Shown: in pieces, positions 26,209 to 35,718 of the stretch
Numbering within the stretch: position 1 is the stretch's first letter
Layout: each line of letters opens with the position of its first letter
Origin: Micromonospora andamanensis
Lineage (GTDB): Bacteria; Actinomycetota; Actinomycetes; Mycobacteriales; Micromonosporaceae
Assembly: GCF_016863495.1 (NCBI RefSeq)
Contig: NZ_BOOZ01000003.1
Location: 124,001-188,000 of the forward strand
DNA: 64,000 nt
Reading direction: 5' to 3'
Notes under the pieces: model-generated
Told to the model about the DNA's origin: nothing
The model's database searches: none
The model's input: the letters and a program-made list of their open reading frames with translations, nothing else
Translations under genes and position numbers: made by a program

Positions 26209-27645
26209 GTGGCGAAGGGGAGCGGCCTCGGCGTACGAAGCTGGCTCCTGCTCGGCCTGATCACGGTGGTGGTGCTGGCCGCTACCGGAGTCTGGAACCC
26301 GTTCCCCACCATGTGGGACTGGGTCAACCGGCCCCAGCCGATCTCCCAGCCGGACGTGGTCTGGCAGCAGCGCATCGGCGGCACCCCGCGCAGCGTCACC
26401 ATCGCCGGGGAGAGCGTCGTGATCGAGCAGCGCACCCGGGTCGAGGCCCGCAGCCTGGCCGCCGGCACCCAGCTCTGGGAGCGCAAGGCGGACTGGAGCG
26501 CGGTCACCGGGGCCGGGCCGGAAGCCGTGGTCGTCGTGGGCAAGCTGCTGGTCAAGGGGTACGAGGTGCTCGACCCCACCACCGGAGTGACCCGCCGCCG
26601 CGACGACGACGCGGTGGCCGTCTGGACCTACCGCAACCTGCTGCTGGACGCGCGCTGCGTGGAGGCCACCGACTGCACCCTGAGTGCCTGGGACCCGCGC
26701 GGCACCACGCCGCTGTGGACCGCCTTCCTGCCCGGGGTGAGCACCGGTCTGCTCGCCGACAACCCGAATCTGCTCGACACCCGGCGACTCAGCAGCACCC
26801 GGATCGACGGCGAGGTGGCCGGCCCGGAGGCGGTACCGCCGCTGCTCGGCTTCCCCGTCGACGGCCGGGTGCACGTGGTGGACACCGCCACCGGCCGGGT
26901 GCTCCAGAACGTCGAGCCCGGCCGGGAGGAGCGGCTCGCCGTGATCGGCGGGCGGCTGCTGCGCATCACCGCCCGTTCGCAGGACGGCAGCTGCTACTAC
27001 GCCATCTCAGGTCGGGACTCGGCCACCGGTCAGGAGGCGTGGCAGCAGACGGGGCTCAACCTCCGCACCGCCGACAGCGCAGGTTGCGTGCAGCGGGAAG
27101 ACCCGTACGGTGCCCGCAACGTGGTGCTCGGCGTCTCGCCGGACGGTCGGGAGGCGGTCCTCGACGGGTACGACGGGCGGCTGCTGCTGGTCACCGCCAA
27201 CGCCGAACGGGTGCTCGCGGTGGACGACAGGTACGCGCTGGTCCGCTCCGCCGACGGTGCTGCCGTCTCGGCCCGTGAACTCGGTGCCGAGCGCACGAGG
27301 TGGAACCGGCCGGCCGGCAAGAAGGCGGGCGCCGCCCTCACCCCGTACGCGGCGATCGTCGCCGACGAGAAACCCAACCGGCTGGTCGCGCTCGATCCGC
27401 GTACCGGGCGGGAACTGGCTGTGCTGCGTACCTCGGCGAACGCCCTGGCCGTCGGACCCGCCGGCATGGTGATCGGGGAGGGGCGGGAGATCGGGTACGT
27501 CCGCTTCGGCGCGACTGCCGGTGGTACCCCGCGCGACGCCGACGAGGCGAACCCGGGGCCCGCCGGCAGCGGTGCGGTGCCGCAGCCCCAGGACAGCTGC
27601 GGTCCGAAGAACGAGCTGTGTGCCGCCCCTGACCCGGGTAAATGA
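26209..27645 (+). CDS. Membrane-anchored PQQ-like beta-propeller protein
   Basis: A 478-residue protein with an N-terminal transmembrane helix (WLLLGLITVVVLAATGVW) and an extracellular propeller. Blade-like motifs include VVWQQRIGGTPRSVTIAGE, ARSLAAGTQLWERK, RVHVVDTATGRVLQNVEPG and RLVALDPRTGRELAVL. Cys pairs (ARCVEATDC, SCGPKNELC) suggest disulfides outside the cell. GTG 26209 was chosen from the leaderless spacing; ATG 26170 is in frame upstream. The C-terminus is a Pro/Gln/Asp-rich tail. It is paralogous to the 17638 gene. A scaffold or sensor role is inferred. Confidence 0.86.
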   Translation: MAKGSGLGVRSWLLLGLITVVVLAATGVWNPFPTMWDWVNRPQPISQPDVVWQQRIGGTPRSVTIAGESVVIEQRTRVEARSLAAGTQLWERKADWSAVTGAGPEAVVVVGKLLVKGYEVLDPTTGVTRRRDDDAVAVWTYRNLLLDARCVEATDCTLSAWDPRGTTPLWTAFLPGVSTGLLADNPNLLDTRRLSSTRIDGEVAGPEAVPPLLGFPVDGRVHVVDTATGRVLQNVEPGREERLAVIGGRLLRITARSQDGSCYYAISGRDSATGQEAWQQTGLNLRTADSAGCVQREDPYGARNVVLGVSPDGREAVLDGYDGRLLLVTANAERVLAVDDRYALVRSADGAAVSARELGAERTRWNRPAGKKAGAALTPYAAIVADEKPNRLVALDPRTGRELAVLRTSANALAVGPAGMVIGEGREIGYVRFGATAGGTPRDADEANPGPAGSGAVPQPQDSCGPKNELCAAPDPGK

Positions 27646-27686
27646 TCGTGCCCCCCGGTGGGTGGGACGGACCGAACCTTCTGCCC

Positions 27687-27692
27687 TAGGCT
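27687..27692 (+). promoter_or_regulatory. -10 box before fumarase mini-ORF
   Basis: TAGGCT, 8 nt before ATG 27701. Transcription would begin at or next to the mini-ORF start, about 80 nt before the fumarase GTG. Confidence 0.45.
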
Positions 27693-27700
27693 TTGCCGTC

Positions 27701-27780
27701 ATGAGCGAGCGGCAGCGAGCGAATCATCAGCCCGGTGCGGTGGTGCCGCACGGCGGCACGGAGCGAAGCGGAGCGTTGTC

Positions 27781-27784
<4 letters not shown>
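27701..27784 (+). CDS. 27-aa leader ORF coupled to class I fumarase
   Basis: It starts [19 protein letters not shown] directly after a -10 box, and its TGA overlaps the fumarase GTG (GTGA). The DNA is built from GAGCG-rich elements at both ends (27701-27720 and 27760-27775). The fumarase GTG has no good ribosome-binding site of its own, so initiation there may depend on ribosomes ending this leader. Confidence 0.4.
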
Positions 27785-29445
<1,661 letters not shown>

Positions 29446-29490
29446 GAAAACTAAGGATTCTAAGTTCATCCTGATTTTCAGGGGGGGAAG

Positions 29491-29520
29491 TTGCGTTGGA
29501 GCCTCTGATGAACGTACTCT
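29491..29520 (+). promoter_or_regulatory. Promoter of the RAMA-like/HEPN island
   Basis: -35 TTGCGT (29491-29496), 18-bp spacer, -10 TACTCT (29515-29520). An AGGAGG ribosome-binding site follows at 29532-29537. The surrounding sequence is clearly more AT-rich than the flanking genes. Confidence 0.65.
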
Positions 29521-29542
29521 CCTGTATGAGCAGGAGGGGCAC

Positions 29543-29947
29543 ATGCCACAAATCGAAATTGACGACGCGACTGACAGGTACCTGACTTTCGCGGCGGGCA
29601 TCACCGGCATGACGAAGGGGCAGTTGGTCGCTCGCCTCGTGGAACAAGCGCAAGCGGCTGCAGCGCCGGAGCAGGCTGCGTCGAACGGTGATGAGCCGGC
29701 CTCGGTGCGGGTCTACGCCGATTACGCAGGCCACCGCACCTATGGGATGTTCGTGCCCGGGCCCGGACGAATTGAGATCACATCAGGTCCGCTGACCGGC
29801 CGTTCCTTTCGGACGCCCAGTCAGGCCGCGCGGGAGATCGTTCAGCACTACAACCCGGCCGTAAGCCCGCACCGCAATGGCTGGGGGTTCTTCTTCGTCG
29901 CCGCGACGGGTGCCCCGTTGCAGAGCCTCCGGCACCGGTCGGTCTGA
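29543..29947 (+). CDS. RHH-like protein with modified-DNA reader (RAMA-like) domain
   Basis: A 134-residue protein. The N-terminal 35 residues (IEIDDATDRYLTFAAGITGMTKGQLVARLVEQ) resemble a strand plus two helices, as in ribbon-helix-helix antitoxin-type proteins. After an Ala-rich linker, residues 55-130 look like the RAMA/DUF4357 type associated with restriction systems. That region includes VYADYAGHRTYGMF, RSFRTPSQAAREIV and HRNGWGFFFV...LQSLR. ATG 29543 has AGGAGGGG upstream. The assignment rests on motif recall, not a search. It precedes the Abi/HEPN gene by 115 bp on the same strand, suggesting a functional pair. Confidence 0.78.
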   Translation: MPQIEIDDATDRYLTFAAGITGMTKGQLVARLVEQAQAAAAPEQAASNGDEPASVRVYADYAGHRTYGMFVPGPGRIEITSGPLTGRSFRTPSQAAREIVQHYNPAVSPHRNGWGFFFVAATGAPLQSLRHRSV

Positions 29948-29980
29948 GCGGCAGTCCTGACTGTTCCCTGTCAAAGCAAT

Positions 29981-30018
29981 GCCCCGGGTTGCTTGCAAGC
30001 AGAGGCAACATCCGGGGC
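29981..30018 (+). terminator. Hairpin between RAMA-like and Abi genes
   Basis: GCCCCGGGTTGC (29981-29992) pairs with GCAAC-AT-CCGGGGC (30005-30018): a 12-bp stem with a 2-nt bulge and a 12-nt loop. It may attenuate read-through, limiting expression of the downstream protein relative to the upstream one. Confidence 0.5.
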
Positions 30019-30062
30019 GTACGCACGAACTTTACCTCAGAACGACGAGAAGGGCGACTGTG

Positions 30063-30725
30063 ATGGCCGACATCGTGGCGCTGGAGAGGGCACTCTCGGC
30101 AGGTCGGCTTGAGCCGTACGTCAAGGCGGCCGGAGGCGGGCTCGCCGAAGGAATCCAACTCTACGAGTGGAACACGGCTGTGTCCGCTGCGTTTTTCGAG
30201 GTGCTCGGGCACTTCGAGGTGGTGTTGCGTAACGCCCTTCATGAACAGCTGAGGGTGATGGGCGGGCGGGAGGACTGGTGGTTGGCGTCGCGATTTGACT
30301 TCACCCCTCCTGCAAACGACATGATCGCTAAGGCGTCTGCTGAGATGGGGCGCAGAGGTGCCAGCGGCAGCCCGGGTCATGTGGTGGCAGCCTTGCCGTT
30401 TGGTTTCTGGGTTGCATTGCTGAGCGCCGGTGGCGACTGCAACTACGAGATGTCGCTCTGGCGGCCTGGCCTCCGCCGAGCGTTCCCTGGGTACAGCGGA
30501 ACCAGGGCGAGGCTGCACCCCCGCTTGAACACTCTTCGACTGCTCCGGAACCGGATCGCCCACCACGAACCGATCTACCGGCGGCACCTGGCGGCTGACC
30601 AAGACACCGTGCTTGAGCTGGCGGGGTGGATCGTCCCCGGTTTTGCCAATTGGATGCGGGAGCGGAGCCGGGTACCGAAGTTTCTCGCCGAGCGCCCGTT
30701 TTCTGCCGAGCCACCCTGCGATTAG
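30063..30725 (+). CDS. Abi-like protein with HEPN RNase motif
   Basis: A 220-residue protein of the Abi_2/AbiD-F type. The N-terminal half has [30 protein letters not shown]. The C-terminal part has [23 protein letters not shown], where R162-N-x3-H167 matches the RnxxxH catalytic signature of HEPN ribonucleases. Such proteins act in phage abortive infection and toxin-antitoxin systems by cutting RNA. ATG 30063 has AAGGGCGA upstream. Base composition is lower in GC than the fumarases on either side, which suggests acquisition. Its partner is probably the gene at 29543. Confidence 0.87.
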   Translation: MADIVALERALSAGRLEPYVKAAGGGLAEGIQLYEWNTAVSAAFFEVLGHFEVVLRNALHEQLRVMGGREDWWLASRFDFTPPANDMIAKASAEMGRRGASGSPGHVVAALPFGFWVALLSAGGDCNYEMSLWRPGLRRAFPGYSGTRARLHPRLNTLRLLRNRIAHHEPIYRRHLAADQDTVLELAGWIVPGFANWMRERSRVPKFLAERPFSAEPPCD

Positions 30726-30751
30726 CTCTTGGTCCCGGCAGGATGGGGTGC

Positions 30752-32152
30752 GTGACGACTCCAGAGGCGGCGGGTTACCGGATCGAACGTGACTCGATGG
30801 GCGAGGTGGAGGTGCCCGCCGAGGCGCTGTGGCGGGCCCAGACGCAGCGGGCGGTGCAGAACTTCCCGATCTCCGGCCGGGGTATCGAGCCGGCCCAGAT
30901 CCGGGCGCTGGCCCAGATCAAGGGCGCTGCGGCCGAGGTCAACGGCGACCTGGGGGTGATCGACGCGAACGTTGCCGCGGCGATCGCCGCAGCCGCGGCG
31001 CACGTGGCCGACGGCGGGTACGACGACCAGTTCCCGGTGGACGTGTTCCAGACCGGCTCCGGCACGTCGTCAAACATGAACACGAACGAGGTGATCGCCA
31101 CCCTGGCCGGGCGGGAGCTGGGTAGCGGCGTTCACCCCAACGACGACGTCAACGCCTCGCAGTCCAGCAACGACGTCTTCCCCTCGTCCATCCATCTGGC
31201 GGCCACCGAGGCCGTCGTACGGGATCTGCTGCCGGCGCTGGACCACCTGGCCGCCGCGCTGGAGGCGAAGTCGGCGGAGTTCGAGACCGTCGTGAAGGCC
31301 GGGCGTACGCATCTGATGGACGCCACCCCGGTGACGCTCGGGCAGGAGTTCGGCGGGTACGCCGCCCAGGTCCGCTACGGCATCGAACGCCTCCAGGGCG
31401 CGTTGCCCCGGCTGGCCGAGCTGCCGCTGGGCGGTACGGCGGTCGGCACCGGCATCAACACCCCGCTCGGCTTCGCCGCCCGGGTGATCGAGAAGCTGCG
31501 TGCCTCGACCGGGCTGCCGTTGACCGAGGCGCGCAACCATTTCGAGGCGCAGGGCGCCCGGGACGCCCTGGTCGAGACGTCTGGGCAGCTGCGCACCGTC
31601 GCGGTCGGGCTTTACAAGATCGCCAACGACATCCGTTGGATGGGTTCCGGCCCCCGCGCCGGCCTGCGGGAACTGCGCATTCCGGACCTCCAGCCGGGTT
31701 CGTCGATCATGCCCGGCAAGGTCAACCCGGTGGTCTGCGAGGCCGTCCGGCAGGTCTGCGCGCAGGTGGTCGGCAACGACGCGACGGTGGCCTTCGCCGG
31801 CTCGCAGGGCGACTTCGAGCTGAACGTCATGCTCCCGGTGATGGGTCGCAACCTGCTGGAGTCGATCCGGTTGATCGCCGCGTCGAGCCGGCTGCTCGCC
31901 GACCGGTGCGTGGTCGGCCTGGTCGCGGACGCCGAGGTCTGCCTGTCGTACGCCGAGGGCTCGCCGTCGATCGTCACCCCGTTGAACCGTCACCTCGGGT
32001 ACGACGAGGCCGCCTCGATCGCGAAGGAAGCGCTGGAGAAGCAGATCTCCATCAAGGAGGTGGTGATCTCGCGGGGCCACGTCGACTCCGGCAAGCTCTC
32101 CGAGACCCAGTTGGACGAGGCACTCGACCTGCTCCGCATGACCCACCCCTGA
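30752..32152 (+). CDS. fumC: Class II fumarate hydratase FumC
   Basis: A cluster-free, tetrameric fumarase of the aspartase/fumarase superfamily, 466 residues. Family signatures are [33 protein letters not shown], the catalytic-region [17 protein letters not shown] and [19 protein letters not shown] 30752 starts the conserved [17 protein letters not shown] 30743 is an alternative. It works in the TCA cycle and can also use fumarate released by FahA. The 26-bp distance from the Abi gene means read-through from the island is possible. Confidence 0.96.
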   Translation: MTTPEAAGYRIERDSMGEVEVPAEALWRAQTQRAVQNFPISGRGIEPAQIRALAQIKGAAAEVNGDLGVIDANVAAAIAAAAAHVADGGYDDQFPVDVFQTGSGTSSNMNTNEVIATLAGRELGSGVHPNDDVNASQSSNDVFPSSIHLAATEAVVRDLLPALDHLAAALEAKSAEFETVVKAGRTHLMDATPVTLGQEFGGYAAQVRYGIERLQGALPRLAELPLGGTAVGTGINTPLGFAARVIEKLRASTGLPLTEARNHFEAQGARDALVETSGQLRTVAVGLYKIANDIRWMGSGPRAGLRELRIPDLQPGSSIMPGKVNPVVCEAVRQVCAQVVGNDATVAFAGSQGDFELNVMLPVMGRNLLESIRLIAASSRLLADRCVVGLVADAEVCLSYAEGSPSIVTPLNRHLGYDEAASIAKEALEKQISIKEVVISRGHVDSGKLSETQLDEALDLLRMTHP

Positions 32153-32231
32153 CCCGTCCCCGCCGCCCCCGCGCCTGTCCGCCCGCGTCTACCCGCCCCG
32201 CGTCTGCCCGGTCTGGGTGCAGGGCCCGGCT

Positions 32232-32307
32232 TGATCGACTCCGGATGCGGCATCTTGCGGTCATCAGCAGCCGGGATAGGCCGAGATGCCGCAACGCGAG
32301 TCGATCA
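32232..32307. repeat. REP-like compound inverted repeat after fumC
   Basis: Outer arms TGATCGACTC (32232-32241) and GAGTCGATCA (32298-32307) and inner arms GCGGCATCT (32247-32255) and AGATGCCGC (32284-32292) nest into one long imperfect hairpin. It lies in the gap between the convergent fumC and 32341 genes. It shares TGCCGCAA with the element at 38624-38673. Confidence 0.65.
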
Positions 32308-32340
32308 GTCCGCCGGCCACGCTGATGGCGGTTGACCTGA

Positions 32341-32670
32341 TCAGGCGTCCGGCGTGCGGTGCCTGGGCGTCCAGGCCAGGAAGCGGGCGAAGAGGGCCGC
32401 TGGATCCGGACCGCCCTGCGGGTTCAGTCGGTAGAGGTCGGCGGCAGCCTCGTGCAGCACCGCACAGAGGTAGATGCTGAGCGCGATCCGGTCGTCGGCG
32501 TACTCGGCGACGAGGGCGAGCCGCGCGTCGGCGCAGGGCCACGGCGCGGCGCAGACCCGGCAGAGCCAGAGTGGCCGCAACGGCAGGTGTGGTCGCTGCG
32601 GTGCCCAGGGTGGTTGGTTCGGCGATCGGGACGTACCGGGAGAACCGGTCCACCGGGCGGCTCGGGACAT
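32341..32670 (-). CDS. Small Cys-containing hypothetical protein linked to Scr1-type regulator
   Basis: A 109-residue actinobacterial protein of unknown function. It contains LWLCRVCAAPWPCADARLALVAEY, a three-Cys segment that could bind zinc, and a helical C-terminal half (YLCAVLHEAAADLYRL). It is divergent from the XRE/DUF5753 gene at 32929. Small proteins with this WLCRVCAAPWPC pattern commonly accompany such regulators in actinobacteria. ATG 32670 has AGGAAGG upstream. Confidence 0.78.
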   Translation of the reverse strand: MSRAARWTGSPGTSRSPNQPPWAPQRPHLPLRPLWLCRVCAAPWPCADARLALVAEYADDRIALSIYLCAVLHEAAADLYRLNPQGGPDPAALFARFLAWTPRHRTPDA

Positions 32671-32928
32671 GGCGCAGCCTTCCTGTCGAGCTGAGTCGTT
32701 CGCGTCATCGCCCCGGCGGCGGGACCGCCCGGCCGGGGGAGCGGGCGGTCCCACCTCGACGCCGCACTCGGGGGATGAGCGGCGAGCGTCGTGCTGCACA
32801 GTCTGCTGAACACACCGCTACCGTCGGAAGTATTTGTCCGTGCTGTCCGAGACCCACTGTGGCGAGGCCGGGTCGTCGATGGCGAGGCGTTGGAGTCGGA
32901 CCTACCGGCTCCTGGAGGGCGGCTGGAG

Positions 32929-33741
32929 ATGGCAGGTGGGCAACCGACGGCGGCGGCGTTCCTGGTGGCGGAGCTGCGCCGGGCACGCATCCGGCGGGCA
33001 TGGAGTCAGGAGGAGTTGGCCAGGGCCGTCAACTACTCGCCGTCGATGGTCAGCGCTGTGGAACTGGGTCAACAGCCGCCCACCTCGAAGTACCTGGACC
33101 TGTTCGACAAGGCCCTCGACACCGGCGGCATCTTCGGTCGCATGCTCACCGACCTGGTAGCCCTCGACAAAGCCCAGGTCTGGCAGCGCGGCTGGCGCGC
33201 CATCCTGGCGGAATCATGGGCCCTGCGCTGGTTCGAGCCGCTCCATGTGCCCGGCCTGCTGCAGACGGAAGCGTATGCGCGGGCGGTCTTCGAGTCTGAC
33301 CCGCTGCTGGATCCCGGGGAGATCGAACGGCGGCTGGCTGACCGGCTGAATAGCCAACAGGTGCTTTACGCCGAAAGATCACCTCGAATCGCGGCCGTGC
33401 TGGACGAGTCGGTCTTGCGGCGACGGGTCGGTGGTCGGAAAGTCATGCGTGAGCAGGTGCTGCACCTCGTCCGCCTTGCTGGCGAGCACCCCCACCTCCG
33501 AATCCAGGTCGTGCCTACGTCGGCTGAGGAGTATCCGGGCCTGAACGGTCCGTTCATACTTGCCAGCCTGGCCGGAGGTGTGGAAGTTGCCTTCCTCGGA
33601 GGGCAGATCGGCGGGCAGGAGTTGGACGGTGCGGCAGATCTCATGCGGCTGCAACGGACCTGGGAGGCTACTCTCGCCGTGGCGCAGCCCCCGCAGGAGT
33701 CGATCGAGCTGCTGAAGGAACTGGCGGAAACATGGAGTTGA
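32929..33741 (+). CDS. XRE family regulator with DUF5753 (Scr1 type)
   Basis: A 270-residue regulator. The N-terminal HTH is VAELRRARIRRAWSQEELARAVNYSPSMVSAVELG. The C-terminal DUF5753 domain, about residues 90-265, includes LRWFEPLHVPGLLQTEAYARAV and VQVVPTSAEEYPGLNGPF. ATG 32929 gives the family's normal length, whereas ATG 32791 would add an unlikely 46 residues. Its last codons overlap the DUF397 gene by 10 bp. Pairs of this type occur in many copies in actinobacteria and affect development or antibiotic production in some. Confidence 0.93.
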   Translation: MAGGQPTAAAFLVAELRRARIRRAWSQEELARAVNYSPSMVSAVELGQQPPTSKYLDLFDKALDTGGIFGRMLTDLVALDKAQVWQRGWRAILAESWALRWFEPLHVPGLLQTEAYARAVFESDPLLDPGEIERRLADRLNSQQVLYAERSPRIAAVLDESVLRRRVGGRKVMREQVLHLVRLAGEHPHLRIQVVPTSAEEYPGLNGPFILASLAGGVEVAFLGGQIGGQELDGAADLMRLQRTWEATLAVAQPPQESIELLKELAETWS

Positions 33742-33920
33742 CCGGCGCACGCTGGCGAAAGAGTCGCCGTAGTGGGTCAAACGACCAGTGTGTTGAGGTG
33801 GCTGTCGGTCTCTCCGGGGCGGTGGGGGTGCGGGACAGTAAGGACCCGGCTGGGCCGGTGCTGCTCTTCGAGGCGTACGCCTGGCGGGTCTTTGTCGCGG
33901 CACCGCCGCGCGTGACGTGA
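33732..33920 (+). CDS. DUF397 domain protein
   Basis: A 62-residue partner of the adjacent Scr1-type regulator. The family motif WRKSRRSGSNDQCVEVAV and GVRDSKDPAGPVLLFEAYAWRVFV are clear. It starts inside the last codons of the regulator (ATG 33732), so translation is coupled. In characterised pairs the small protein binds the regulator. Confidence 0.93.
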   Translation: MELTGARWRKSRRSGSNDQCVEVAVGLSGAVGVRDSKDPAGPVLLFEAYAWRVFVAAPPRVT

Positions 33921-33947
33921 CCACCTCGCCCGGCGCGGAGGTTGGTG

Positions 33948-34493
33948 TCAGGAGCGGGCGGCGGCCTTGCGGGCGCGGTAGGCGCTGACCGCGGCCCGGT
34001 TGCCGCAGCCGGCCTCGCAGAACCGGCGGGAACGGTTCTTGGAGAGGTCGACGAGCACGTTGTCGCAGTCTGGGTGGTCGCAGATGCGCAGCCGGCGCAG
34101 TTCGCCACCGCGTACCACGTCGGCGATCGCCATCGCCGCCTCGACAGCCATCCGGGTGGCCAGCGGGGCGTCCCGGGGTACGGCGTGCAGGTGGTACGGC
34201 TCGGTGTCGTGGGTGATGAGCTGGGGCAGCGCCCGGTGTTCGCGGAGCAGGGCGTTGACGATCGAGACGATCTCGTCGACCTCGGCGTACCAGATCCGGC
34301 GTAGCCGGGGGCGTAGCGCGCGTACCGCCCGTAGTTCGGCATCTGTGTGTTCGTGCCGACCACTGTAGGAGTGGACGTTGTAGAAGGCGTCGAGGGCGGC
34401 GACGTCCGGAAGTGTCTCTCCGTCGGAACCGGCGGTGTTCACAAGCGCGGCGGTAGCGATGAGCGAACACTCGGTGTCATGGGCGAAAAGCAA
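33948..34493 (-). CDS. CGNR zinc finger protein
   Basis: A 181-residue putative transcriptional regulator. An N-terminal ABATE-like domain begins LLFAHDTECSLIATAALVNTA. A C-terminal zinc finger with CDHPDCDNVLVDLSKNRSRRFCEAGCGNR contains the family CGNR motif. The start is TTG 34493, supported by AGGAG 5-6 nt upstream and by the absence of an in-frame ATG or GTG nearby. It is divergent from a DMT exporter (34578) over 84 bp and may regulate it. Confidence 0.9.
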   Translation of the reverse strand: MLFAHDTECSLIATAALVNTAGSDGETLPDVAALDAFYNVHSYSGRHEHTDAELRAVRALRPRLRRIWYAEVDEIVSIVNALLREHRALPQLITHDTEPYHLHAVPRDAPLATRMAVEAAMAIADVVRGGELRRLRICDHPDCDNVLVDLSKNRSRRFCEAGCGNRAAVSAYRARKAAARS

Positions 34494-34577
34494 CTTGACT
34501 CCTGTCGTGGCCCGGGTCTAGCGTCATCGGCGTAACCTATTTTTGCCCATGGCGGGCAGTCGTGCCAAGGAGAGCCC

Positions 34578-35537
34578 ATGCGTCAACCGTCCGCCGCGGG
34601 TACCGGCCTCGCGCTGGCGTTGCTCTCCGCGATCACCTTCGCCACCTCGGGCACCTTCGCCCGGTCCCTGATCGACGACGGCTGGTCGGCCGAGGCGGTG
34701 GTCATCGCCCGGGTCGGCATCGCCGCCCTGGTCCTGGCGGTGCCCGCCATGCTCGTCCTGCGCGGCCGGTGGCAGGTGCTGCGCCGGAACCTCGCCTCGA
34801 TCGGCGTCTTCGGGCTGCTCGGCGTCGCGGTCGCCCAGGCGTGCTTCTTCAACGCGGTGCGCTACCTGCCGGTCGGCGTCGCGCTGCTGCTGGAGTACCT
34901 GGGCATCGTCCTCGTCGTCGGCTGGACCTGGCTGGTGCAGGGCCAGCGCCCCCGTCGGCTGACCGTCGCCGGCTCGGCAGCGGCCCTGGCCGGCCTGGTC
35001 TTCGTGCTCGACCTGACCGGCGCGGGTCGACTCGACCTGGTCGGCGTGCTCTGGGGGCTCGGCGCGGCGGTCGGGCTGGCCGGGTACTTCGTGCTCGCCG
35101 GCCGGGTCGACCCGGCCCTGCCGTCGATGGTGATGGCCAGCGGCGGGATGGCCGCAGGTGCCGGCGTGCTGCTGCTGCTCGGCCTGACCGGGGCACTCCC
35201 GCTGCGGGCCACCTTCGACACCGTGCAGTTCGCCGGCATGGAGACCAGTTGGCTGGTGCCGATCGCCGGCCTGACGCTGGTGGCCGCCGTGGTCGCCTAT
35301 CTGGCCGGGATCGCCGCGGTACGGACCCTCGGTTCCCGGCTGGCCTCGTTCGTCGGGCTGACCGAGGTGATGTTCGCGGTGCTGATCGCCTGGCTGGTAC
35401 TTGGGGAGCTGCCGACAGTGGTGCAACTGTTCGGCGGACTGCTGATCGTCGCGGGTGTCGCGCTGGTCCGCCTCGACGAACTGCGCAGCCCCGTCGCGCC
35501 CACCCGACCGGAGACGGCGGAGCCGGCCCTGCGGTGA
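34578..35537 (+). CDS. EamA/DMT superfamily transporter
   Basis: A 319-residue exporter with about ten transmembrane helices in two EamA repeats. The first repeat has ALLSAITFATSGTFARSLI and the second VGVLWGLGAAVGLAGYFVLAG. RhtA-like proteins of this family export amino acids or other metabolites. AAGGAGAGCCC precedes ATG 34578. It is divergent from the CGNR regulator, and the substrate is not evident. Confidence 0.92.
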   Translation: MRQPSAAGTGLALALLSAITFATSGTFARSLIDDGWSAEAVVIARVGIAALVLAVPAMLVLRGRWQVLRRNLASIGVFGLLGVAVAQACFFNAVRYLPVGVALLLEYLGIVLVVGWTWLVQGQRPRRLTVAGSAAALAGLVFVLDLTGAGRLDLVGVLWGLGAAVGLAGYFVLAGRVDPALPSMVMASGGMAAGAGVLLLLGLTGALPLRATFDTVQFAGMETSWLVPIAGLTLVAAVVAYLAGIAAVRTLGSRLASFVGLTEVMFAVLIAWLVLGELPTVVQLFGGLLIVAGVALVRLDELRSPVAPTRPETAEPALR

Positions 35538-35549
35538 CAGGCTGGCGGC

Positions 35550-35687
35550 ATGCTGACCACTGTGGTGGACGCCGTGGTCTCGACGCTTGCCGAGCTGCCC
35601 ACCGCGCTGGCTGCTCTTTCCGGCGAAGCGGATCTTCAGGCGCGAATCCGACGCCACTCTGGCGAAACCTCACGCGTTGATGTCTGA
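35550..35687 (+). CDS. Possible 45-aa small protein
   Basis: The frame reads MLTTVVDAVVSTLAELPTAL and continues as a helical, amphipathic peptide to 35687. It starts 6 nt after CAGGCT, which resembles the leaderless -10 boxes elsewhere. It fits the gap between the DMT exporter and the subtilase. There is no family match, so it may be a relic or chance frame. Confidence 0.25.
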   Translation: MLTTVVDAVVSTLAELPTALAALSGEADLQARIRRHSGETSRVDV

Positions 35688-35718
35688 TGACGCCAGCCCC
35701 TCAACGAGAGGATTCAAT

